This document shows, piece after piece, positions 9,523-16,411 of a stretch of DNA of 64,000 nucleotides. The notes beneath the pieces were generated by a model. The model made no database searches. It had not been told where the DNA came from and saw only the letters and a program-made list of their open reading frames with translations. The position numbers were made by a program, and so were the translations under genes. The number at the start of each line of letters is the position of its first letter. Position 1 is the stretch's first letter. The stretch is from Candidatus Gastranaerophilales bacterium. Its GTDB lineage: Bacteria; Cyanobacteriota; Vampirovibrionia; Gastranaerophilales; Gastranaerophilaceae. The stretch is from the NCBI GenBank assembly GCA_947588745.1, contig CANPYW010000006.1, forward strand, positions 1-64,000, written 5' to 3'.

Positions 9523-9545
9523 TTTTATGTAATCATTACATAAAA
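9523..9545 (+). promoter_or_regulatory. perfect 23-bp palindrome over the ferritin leader
   Basis: TTTTATGTAAT, one C, then the exact reverse complement ATTACATAAAA. It ends directly before the AGGAGG ribosome site of the ferritin gene. The 7-1-7 core ATGTAAT-C-ATTACAT resembles Fur/PerR-type operators (shared TAAT-N-ATTA centre). It could bind a metal-responsive dimeric repressor or fold into an mRNA hairpin next to the ribosome site. Confidence 0.55.
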
Positions 9546-9556
9546 AGGAGGAAATT

Positions 9557-9856
9557 ATGCCTGAATTTTCACATCCGTTTAACGGAAATAAATATCAAAG
9601 AATACTTGATAGAAATGAATTAATAAGAGCAATAAGATATAGTATTGCTGCTGAATTTGAAGCTATACAACTTTATGAACAGCTAAGAGATTCAATCGAC
9701 AATGAAGAAGCAAAAAAATTATTAACAGAAGTTTCGGGTGACGAAAAAGAACACGTGGGTAATTTTATGCACTTACTTAAAATATTAGCTCCGGAAGAAG
9801 AAAAATTTTTTATGAAAGGCTGGGAAGAAGCCGCAGAAGTAATGAATATAGAATAA
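9557..9856 (+). CDS. encapsulated-ferritin-type (EncFtn/Flp) ferroxidase-like protein
   Basis: A 99-residue two-helix ferritin-like protein. Compared with the encapsulated ferritin of Rhodospirillum rubrum (ferroxidase residues E32, Y39, E62, H65, from memory), this sequence has E33, Y40, E63 and H66 with the same spacing, including the E-K-E-H motif. Such proteins form ring-like decamers, oxidise Fe(II) and usually sit inside encapsulin shells. No encapsulin gene is in this window, and the C terminus (ending MNIE) shows no obvious cargo peptide. A very strong AGGAGG site (9546-9551) precedes the ATG, and a 23-bp palindrome abuts it, which suggests iron or peroxide control. Convergent with the HemW-like gene. 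Confidence 0.8.
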   Translation: MPEFSHPFNGNKYQRILDRNELIRAIRYSIAAEFEAIQLYEQLRDSIDNEEAKKLLTEVSGDEKEHVGNFMHLLKILAPEEEKFFMKGWEEAAEVMNIE

Positions 9857-9867
9857 AACTTCCCTAA

Positions 9868-11292
9868 CTATTTTTCGTTTAAAGTATAAGGATTTAACGG
9901 CCCATTATTAAAATATGACTTTTCTTTAGGAATAAATTTTGTATCATAAAACAGACCAACCACCTCATCTGAAAAAAATCCGCCTTTTTCGGTTAATTTT
10001 ATAGTTTTATCATCTTCAACAACTAAATCATATTCTTTTAATTTTTGTATAACAGGATATATTATTGAATTTTCAATATTTATGCCTGTTACTTTTTTAT
10101 AATGCTGTTTTCGTATAAAATAATTTTTTAATGGTAAAATTGCAGCCCAACGCTGCTGTGCTTCTGAATTCCTGACATAACCACGATTAAACGGCAATAA
10201 TCCGTTATTTATTCGTTCATAATATTCATTAAAATCGGGAGTATTTAATACAAACCTGTTTCTTAACGAAGAAAAAGCCGTCAGCCCCAGCCCAATCTGG
10301 TCGTACAACATACAACACTGATTATATGCATAAAGAGAAATATAAGATTTCTTTTTTGTAAATACCCTTCTTAAATTTTCTGTATAACCGTATTCTTTTA
10401 AATAATCAAATACCATTTGTTTCATTCGCATTGTATCTTCAGGTGAAGGCATTTTTGTAGGATTATGTGTCTTATAATATTTTATCGAACCTTGTTGATC
10501 GCCATAGGCTTCAATTTTTAATCTGTAAAATTGAATTTCTTCAGTTCCTAATTCAACAATTTGTTTTAAATCCTCATACCAATTTTTTAATGTCTGACCC
10601 GGATGCCCGTATATAAATTCGATATTGGTCTGAAATCCCATATCAAGAGAATTTTTAATAGACTCTAAAGCCTCACGTTTATTATGAGCTCTATTCATTA
10701 AATTTAATATTTCATCGTTTAATGATTGAATACCTATAGTTAATCTGTTAACTCCAAACTCTTTAAGCAATTTTAATCTGCCTATTCCATCCTTACCTAT
10801 CAAAGTAGAAGGTGAAACATCATAATTAAATTGACGCATTGCCGACATATCACAATTTGCGGTAAAAAATTCCAAAAACAGACTAAGTTGTTTTAATGTT
10901 AAATCAGTCGGAGTTCCGCCACCAATTAAAATAGCCCTTGGCTTTATGCTGCCGCCAAGAACATTTTTATATATATGCATTTCTTTTTCTAATGCTTCAA
11001 GATATTTGTCCTTCTCCTCATCTGTAGAATTATACCTTGAAGGATAATGGCAAAATATACATTTTGATTGACAGAACGGAATATGTACATATACATCAGT
11101 AAAACCGTCATCTGAAATTTTGTATCCTTTAAACATTTCATCATAGTCAATTTTAGGATAATGAGTTATGGGAGGATAATGAACTCCTGCGGGTATAAAC
11201 TCACCGTTATTTGTATGAACCCCAAGATTCTGCATTTCGTGAAAATCTTTAACTCTTTGTTCTGTTAAATTCACCAACCGTTCAAAATCCAT
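9868..11292 (-). CDS. HemW/HemN-family radical SAM protein
   Basis: 474 residues. VHIPFCQSKCIFCHY (about 69-83) gives the C74-x3-C78-x2-C81 motif that binds the radical SAM 4Fe-4S cluster; ILIGGGTPTDLT (about 150-160) is the SAM-binding GGGTP motif of coproporphyrinogen III oxidase-like enzymes, and the C-terminal part resembles the HemN winged-helix region. The cysteine that follows CxxxCxxC in true HemN (CxxxCxxCxC) is replaced by Tyr, so a HemW-like or other porphyrin-related role is more likely than the standard oxidase. The ATG immediately follows the stop codon of the EamA gene, which implies one transcript and coupled translation. Confidence 0.8.
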   Translation of the reverse strand: MDFERLVNLTEQRVKDFHEMQNLGVHTNNGEFIPAGVHYPPITHYPKIDYDEMFKGYKISDDGFTDVYVHIPFCQSKCIFCHYPSRYNSTDEEKDKYLEALEKEMHIYKNVLGGSIKPRAILIGGGTPTDLTLKQLSLFLEFFTANCDMSAMRQFNYDVSPSTLIGKDGIGRLKLLKEFGVNRLTIGIQSLNDEILNLMNRAHNKREALESIKNSLDMGFQTNIEFIYGHPGQTLKNWYEDLKQIVELGTEEIQFYRLKIEAYGDQQGSIKYYKTHNPTKMPSPEDTMRMKQMVFDYLKEYGYTENLRRVFTKKKSYISLYAYNQCCMLYDQIGLGLTAFSSLRNRFVLNTPDFNEYYERINNGLLPFNRGYVRNSEAQQRWAAILPLKNYFIRKQHYKKVTGINIENSIIYPVIQKLKEYDLVVEDDKTIKLTEKGGFFSDEVVGLFYDTKFIPKEKSYFNNGPLNPYTLNEK

Positions 11293-12189
11293 CTACAAAG
11301 CTCCCAAATATACCACAACTATTCCTGTCAGAGTCATAAGTAACCCGATATACTCTTTTATTTTCGGCTTATACATGCAAAATATTATCATAAAAATTGT
11401 TATAAATAAAGGTTCTAATGTCATTAATGCACTGGCTAAAATTAATTGGCAGTATTTTATTGCGGATAAAGACAGCAAAAAACCGCCAAATGTAACAAGT
11501 GCAATAGTTGATGTTAATTTTAAAGTGTACGGTTTATCATTTAATATACATTTCCAATCTTTTAGTCTTTTTGTTACAACACCAAAACCAAATAAAAAAA
11601 TTCCTGCCGCTAACATTCGATACATTGTTGCTGTTATTGTGGAAGTTTCAGCTAATACAGGCTTTATAATTACCATTGAATATGCACTGCACATTAAAGA
11701 CAATATTGCAAATATTACCCCCAGAATTGTAGTTTTGACATTTTGACTGTCTTTTATATGTATGGGAAATATAAAAAATGAAAGCCCCGCAATTATTAAT
11801 AAAATTCCAAGCCAATTTACTAAAGAAGGCATCTCGCTAAGAAATATCAGCCCAAATACACCATTAAATAAATCAGGGCCAACAAATAGAATAATTGATA
11901 ATAACAGCGGCGATAATCTGTTAAGAGAAGCGAAAAATAAGCTATCACCAACTGCTATACCGATTATTCCACTTATTGCTGCAGGAATAAGGACTTCTTT
12001 ATTTATGAGTAAATCTGTTCTTGTGATTACAATTGCAATAAATAAATATATAAAACTTAATAGTGACTTTACACAAGTCATACCAACAGGTTCTAATTTT
12101 TCACCCAGTTTTTTAAATATAATAGAGCATACTGCCCATGAGGCAGTAGATAAAAGAGCAAATGTTATACCTAAGATTGTTTTTTCCAT
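11293..12189 (-). CDS. EamA/DMT-superfamily transporter
   Basis: 298 residues with ten predicted membrane helices in two homologous halves (starting near residue 1 and residue 150), the typical layout of EamA drug/metabolite exporters. The repeated pattern of small residues with GIxGIAVGDSLFFASL in half one and SxxYCQLILASALMTLEPLF in half two fits the family. The substrate is not predictable. The start lies inside the 3' end of the upstream FkbM-like gene (19-bp overlap), and an AAAGGAG site in that gene's coding sequence precedes it, so translation is probably coupled. It is followed without a gap by the HemW-like gene. Confidence 0.85.
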   Translation of the reverse strand: MEKTILGITFALLSTASWAVCSIIFKKLGEKLEPVGMTCVKSLLSFIYLFIAIVITRTDLLINKEVLIPAAISGIIGIAVGDSLFFASLNRLSPLLLSIILFVGPDLFNGVFGLIFLSEMPSLVNWLGILLIIAGLSFFIFPIHIKDSQNVKTTILGVIFAILSLMCSAYSMVIIKPVLAETSTITATMYRMLAAGIFLFGFGVVTKRLKDWKCILNDKPYTLKLTSTIALVTFGGFLLSLSAIKYCQLILASALMTLEPLFITIFMIIFCMYKPKIKEYIGLLMTLTGIVVVYLGAL

Positions 12190-13181
12190 AATTTACAGAT
12201 TTGCTCCTTTAATAATTCTGTAAATGTAACAACATAACTTATATCATTAAATGGTATTAATTCTTTCTCAGCTTCCTTAGCATATTCATAATTTTCACCA
12301 AGTTTAAAAAGTCTTGAAGAATTTTGAACTAATGAAATACCATAGTTACTTACTAAATTTTTATTTATATAAGATAATTCCAAAATATAATCAGGAACAA
12401 TCCCTTTATAGTATTTTGAATTCATAAAGGTATGAACTTTCATTATATGCACAGAAAGAGGTGATCTGGCTACTAAAACAAATTTTTTATTTACTTCTTT
12501 CATTATGCTTATAAATTGAATTATTCTTTGAGGATTATATAAATGCAATGAAAGATTCATTCCGGTTATATTGTCGGAATATTTTAAAATATCAGGCAGA
12601 ACATCAATTTCTGCACCCGCTATATCCATTTTCAGAAATATTTTTTTGTTTTCCAATCCCAGTTCTTTTAATTTATCACCAAAATTATGTATTATTGTTG
12701 ATGATTTTTGATTATTAATAAGATATTTATCAGTGCCGATGCATTCAGGGGCAAAAGTCAACCTCGGATAATTTTCGGGAGATTTTTCAATACCGCAGTC
12801 AAACATATACCCCGGCTGATTCAATGTAAGGACATAAGATTTTTCATATCCCATATCTTTATCAATTCCGTAGGATATTAATGCGGAAGCATTCTCTAAT
12901 GCAACACTAGGAGCTAAACGAGTTTGCCAATCAAAAACAAGAAATTTCAATTTTTTGCCATTTGATTCTGCCTTATTAATTAACAATTCAGGAAGAAGCA
13001 AAGTAAATGCTTTTCCCATACATTCTTCATTATCTTTACTTGTACAAAATTGGCAATTCCTAATTATTTCGTCTTTCTGTGATAAAAAATGAAAATAATC
13101 AAAAAACGGTATTACAACCTTTTCGCCCATTACGGCTATTACAGCGATAGTAAGAACTATAAAAAAGTTTCTCTTGAACAT
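12171..13181 (-). CDS. FkbM-like membrane-anchored methyltransferase-family protein, copy 1
   Basis: 336 residues: a short basic N terminus, a membrane helix (about 5-27), then an extracytoplasmic or anchored domain. FDCGIEKSPE and FLKMDIAGAEIDVLPDIL recall FkbM/METTL24-type SAM methyltransferases, whose hallmark is K-x-D-I-E-G-x-E; here the usual Glu is Ala, which may weaken catalysis. A C-x2-C motif (NCQFCTS, about 43-46) follows the helix. It is the leftmost of three tandem copies and differs by an extended C terminus (KLWKKQS) that overlaps the EamA start. No ribosome site precedes the ATG. The family call rests on the one core motif; substrate unknown. Confidence 0.55.
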   Translation of the reverse strand: MFKRNFFIVLTIAVIAVMGEKVVIPFFDYFHFLSQKDEIIRNCQFCTSKDNEECMGKAFTLLLPELLINKAESNGKKLKFLVFDWQTRLAPSVALENASALISYGIDKDMGYEKSYVLTLNQPGYMFDCGIEKSPENYPRLTFAPECIGTDKYLINNQKSSTIIHNFGDKLKELGLENKKIFLKMDIAGAEIDVLPDILKYSDNITGMNLSLHLYNPQRIIQFISIMKEVNKKFVLVARSPLSVHIMKVHTFMNSKYYKGIVPDYILELSYINKNLVSNYGISLVQNSSRLFKLGENYEYAKEAEKELIPFNDISYVVTFTELLKEQICKLWKKQS

Positions 13182-13187
13182 AGAGTT

Positions 13188-13216
13188 ATGTTATCATACT
13201 AAAAAAGGCGAGTCAA
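13188..13216 (-). promoter_or_regulatory. promoter of FkbM-like copy 1
   Basis: On the minus strand TTGACT, a 17-bp spacer and TAACAT end six bases before the ATG. The expected transcript start falls at or within a base or two of the start codon, so a leaderless mRNA is predicted. The same element precedes all three copies. Confidence 0.6.
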
Positions 13217-13235
13217 TTTAACTATACAAACAAAA

Positions 13236-14228
13236 TTATTTGTGGATTTTCTGCTTTAATAACTCAGTAAGAGTAACAACATAGCTTATATTATTATAGG
13301 TTATTATTCTTTTTTCTACATCTTTGGCATATTCATAGTCTTTACCAATTTTAAAAAGTCTTTTGGAATCCTGAACCAAGGAAATATAATAACGGCTTAC
13401 TAAATTTTTATTTATATAAGACAATTCCAAAGTATAATCACGAATATTTCCGCTATAATACTTTGAATACATAAAACTCTGCTGTCTTATTTCTTCTGAT
13501 AAAGGATGCCGGCCGACTAAAACGAATTTTTTATTTACTTCTTTCATTATGTTTATAAATTGAATTATTCTTTGAGGATTATCTATATGTAAAGCAAGGT
13601 TCATACCTGTTATATTGTCGGAATATTTTAAAATATCAGGCAGAACATCAATTTCTGCACCCGCTATATCCATTTTCAGAAATATTTTTTTGTTTTCCAA
13701 TCCCAGTTCTTTTAATTTATCACCAAAATTATGTATTATTGTTGATGATTTTTGATTATTAATAAGATATTTATCAGTGCCAATGCATTCAGAGGCAAAA
13801 GTTAACCCGGGAAAATACGATTCCGGAGATTTTTCAATACCGCAGTCAAACATATACCCAGGAGGATGAAATGTGCTAACATAAGCTTTTTCAAAGGCTA
13901 TATCTTCAAATATTCCGTATGAGATTAATACAGAAGCATATTCTGCAGCAATTTCAGCTCCAAAACGAACCCGCCAATCATAAACCCAAAATTTCAATTT
14001 CTTACCATTTGCTTCAGCCTTATTAATTAACAATTCAGGAAGTAACAAAGTAAATGTTTTTCCCATACATTCCTTATTTTTGTTACTTGTACAAAACTGG
14101 CAATTTCGAATAATTTCGTCTTTATGTGATAAGATATGAAAATAATCAAAAAACGGTATTACAACCTTTACTCCAATTACGGCTATTACAGCGATAATAA
14201 GAACTATAAAAAAGTTTCTCTTGAACAT
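13236..14228 (-). CDS. FkbM-like membrane-anchored methyltransferase-family protein, copy 2
   Basis: 330 residues with the same layout as its neighbours: N-terminal membrane helix, NCQFCTS cysteine pair, FDCGIEK, and the KMDIAGAE core. The central segment from the pair of core motifs (about 13610-13780 in DNA) is almost base-for-base the same in all three copies, while the flanks differ (for example FKIGKDYEYAKDVEKR here). It is separated from copy 1 by 54 bases that contain its neighbour's promoter. It diverges most from the others around residues 80-125. Likely arose by tandem duplication; function unknown beyond the fold. Confidence 0.55.
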   Translation of the reverse strand: MFKRNFFIVLIIAVIAVIGVKVVIPFFDYFHILSHKDEIIRNCQFCTSNKNKECMGKTFTLLLPELLINKAEANGKKLKFWVYDWRVRFGAEIAAEYASVLISYGIFEDIAFEKAYVSTFHPPGYMFDCGIEKSPESYFPGLTFASECIGTDKYLINNQKSSTIIHNFGDKLKELGLENKKIFLKMDIAGAEIDVLPDILKYSDNITGMNLALHIDNPQRIIQFINIMKEVNKKFVLVGRHPLSEEIRQQSFMYSKYYSGNIRDYTLELSYINKNLVSRYYISLVQDSKRLFKIGKDYEYAKDVEKRIITYNNISYVVTLTELLKQKIHK

Positions 14229-14234
14229 AGAGCT

Positions 14235-14263
14235 ATGTTATCATACTAAAAAAGACTAGTCAA
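14235..14263 (-). promoter_or_regulatory. promoter of FkbM-like copy 2
   Basis: TTGACT-N17-TAACAT on the minus strand, six bases before the ATG. It differs from the other two copies only at a few spacer and leader bases; both hexamers are unchanged. Confidence 0.6.
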
Positions 14264-14282
14264 TTTAACTATACAAAAGAAA

Positions 14283-15272
14283 TTATTTGTGGATTTTTTG
14301 CTTTAATAACTCAGTAAGAGTAACAACATAGCTTATATTATTATAGGGTATTATTCTTTTTTCTACATCTTTGGCATATTCATAATTTTTACCGATTTTA
14401 AAAAGTCTTGAAGAGTTTTGAACTAACGAAATCCAATGGCGGCTTACCAAATTTTTATTAATTAAAGATAATTCCAAAGTATAATCACGAATATTTCCGC
14501 TATAATATTTTGAATACATAAAACTATGCTGGCTTATTTCTTTGGGCAAAGGATGCCTGCCAACTAAAACAAATTTTTTATTTACTTCTTTCATTATGCT
14601 TATAAATTGAATTATTCTTTGAGGATTATATAAATGCAATGAAAGATTCATTCCGGTTATATTGTCGGAATATTTTAAAATATCAGGCAGAACATCAATT
14701 TCTGCACCCGCTATATCCATTTTCAGAAATATTTTTTTGTTTTCCAATCCCAGTTCTTTTAATTTATCACCAAAATTATGTATTATTGTTGATGATTTTT
14801 GATTATTAATAAGATATTTATCAGTGCCGATGCATTCAGGGGCAAAAGTCAACCTCGGATAATTTTCGGGAGATTTTTCAATACCGCAGTCAAACATATA
14901 CCCAGGCTGATATAATGTGTTAACATAAGATTTTTCATATCCCATATCATCAAATATTCCGTATGATATTAATACAGAAGCATTTTCTGCCGCAGTCAAA
15001 GCTCCAAAACGAGACATCCAATCAAAAACAAGAAATTTCAATTTTTTTCCATTTGATTCTGCCTTATTAATTAACAATTCAGGAAGTAACAAAGTAAATG
15101 TTTTTCCCATACATTCTTCATTATCTTTACTTATACAAAATTGACAATTCTGAATTATTTCATCTTTATGTGATAAGATATGAAAATAATCAAAAAACGG
15201 TATTACAACCTTTACTCCAATTACGGCTATTACAGTGATAATAAGAACTATAAAAAAGTTTTTCTTAAACAT
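14283..15272 (-). CDS. FkbM-like membrane-anchored methyltransferase-family protein, copy 3
   Basis: 329 residues. Its N-terminal two thirds are closest to copy 1 (PENYPRLTFAPECIGTDKY is shared), while its C terminus matches copy 2 (KDVEKRIIPYNNISYVV, ending KQKIHK). This mosaic pattern suggests recombination or gene conversion between copies. It keeps the helix, the cysteine pair (NCQFCIS), FDCGIEK and the KMDIAGAE core. It is divergent from the radical SAM gene at 15320, and its promoter occupies the short gap. A shared surface or membrane substrate for the trio is plausible but not shown. Confidence 0.55.
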   Translation of the reverse strand: MFKKNFFIVLIITVIAVIGVKVVIPFFDYFHILSHKDEIIQNCQFCISKDNEECMGKTFTLLLPELLINKAESNGKKLKFLVFDWMSRFGALTAAENASVLISYGIFDDMGYEKSYVNTLYQPGYMFDCGIEKSPENYPRLTFAPECIGTDKYLINNQKSSTIIHNFGDKLKELGLENKKIFLKMDIAGAEIDVLPDILKYSDNITGMNLSLHLYNPQRIIQFISIMKEVNKKFVLVGRHPLPKEISQHSFMYSKYYSGNIRDYTLELSLINKNLVSRHWISLVQNSSRLFKIGKNYEYAKDVEKRIIPYNNISYVVTLTELLKQKIHK

Positions 15273-15278
15273 AGAGTT

Positions 15279-15307
15279 ATGTTATCATACTAAAAAAGGC
15301 GAGTCAA
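15279..15307 (-). promoter_or_regulatory. promoter of FkbM-like copy 3
   Basis: TTGACT-N17-TAACAT on the minus strand, six bases before the ATG and identical to the copy 1 promoter from the -35 hexamer to the start codon. Confidence 0.6.
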
Positions 15308-15319
15308 TTTAAGAACGAT

Positions 15320-16318
15320 ATGAAAAACATTGTTGAAAATATAAGAAACTTAAATAAAGAAAAAATAATTGAATATCTGCAGTATAAAAATGATAATCAC
15401 AAAAATTTGTTAAAACTGGCTCGGGATATTCGAAATAACGGCAAATTTCAAAATAAAGCGGAACTTAGAAGTGTTATTGAAATTTCTAATATATGTGTAC
15501 AAAAATGTAAATATTGTTCAATATGCAGTAACAATAACACATTCATCCTAAGTGAAAAAGACATAATAAACAGAATTAAATTACTGGCTGAAAGAGGAAG
15601 AAGAACTTTTTTGCTTCAATCTGGAGAAAACAGAACTCAAAAATTCATAGATACTATCTCTAATTGCCTCAAAGAAGCAAAAAGGATAAATCCAGATATT
15701 CAAATAATTTTATGTCTCGGCAATTTAACAAGAAAACAGTATGAGCAATTAAAAGATGCAGGAGCAGACAGATATGTTTTGAAATTTGAAACCTCTGATT
15801 CTAAACACCATAAATTTTGCAGACCATCCGACAGCATAGAAAATAGGCTAGAATGCATTAATAATCTGATTGATATAGGTTTTAAAGTTGGAAGCGGTAA
15901 TATTGTCGGGCTTCCGGAACAAACCTATGAAAATTTATATCAAGATTTAGTTTTAATTAACAATCTAAAATTATCAATGGTTAGTGCCACAAAATTTATT
16001 CCGAATGAGAAATCGAAATTCAAAAATTATCCTGCCGGAGATATAAATTTAACACTAAACTTCATTGCAATATTAAGAATTTTAAAACCGGAATGTTTAA
16101 TGCCTTCTACATCTTCACTAGCTGTAAGCAATGAGAACGGACAATATGAAGGTTTAATGGCTGGCTGCAATACCGTAACAATTCACGACGGCACACCAAA
16201 AGAATATGAAAAATATTTTTCAATTTATTCAGAATCAAGATTTACTCCAGCCGAAGAATTTTGCAGACAAATAATAAAAAAGGCTGAAATGTCACCTGAA
16301 AATTTCCTTATTATATAA
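15320..16318 (+). CDS. radical SAM protein of the BioB/HydE/PylB group
   Basis: 332 residues. C59-x3-C63-x2-C66 (ICVQKCKYCSIC) binds the SAM 4Fe-4S cluster, with an extra C69. Other features fit the biotin-synthase-like group: LLQSGE (about 97-102), LKFETSD (154-160), GSGNIVGLPEQT (193-204), and a C-terminal BATS-like end with MPSTSSLA and LMAGCNTVT. The LKFETSD and GSGNIVGLPEQT motifs are most like HydE and PylB. No hydrogenase, pyrrolysine or biotin gene lies nearby, so the reaction is open. The region before the ATG lacks a clear Shine-Dalgarno. Divergent from the FkbM-like array. Confidence 0.75.
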   Translation: MKNIVENIRNLNKEKIIEYLQYKNDNHKNLLKLARDIRNNGKFQNKAELRSVIEISNICVQKCKYCSICSNNNTFILSEKDIINRIKLLAERGRRTFLLQSGENRTQKFIDTISNCLKEAKRINPDIQIILCLGNLTRKQYEQLKDAGADRYVLKFETSDSKHHKFCRPSDSIENRLECINNLIDIGFKVGSGNIVGLPEQTYENLYQDLVLINNLKLSMVSATKFIPNEKSKFKNYPAGDINLTLNFIAILRILKPECLMPSTSSLAVSNENGQYEGLMAGCNTVTIHDGTPKEYEKYFSIYSESRFTPAEEFCRQIIKKAEMSPENFLII

Positions 16319-16411
16319 TAAGTTCAATACTTTAGTAACATTATGTAAAATCATTTATTGAATATCAAATATTCTTTTTATAAAATTACATTATAATTAG
16401 GAGATATAGGG

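Noticed and set aside
11375-12223. Two plus-strand frames opposite the EamA gene
   Set aside because: They are shadows of a clear ten-helix transporter and have no ribosome sites.
12171-15307. The 1045-bp tandem units as an insertion sequence
   Set aside because: No transposase, no terminal inverted repeats and no target duplication; units are promoter plus one gene.
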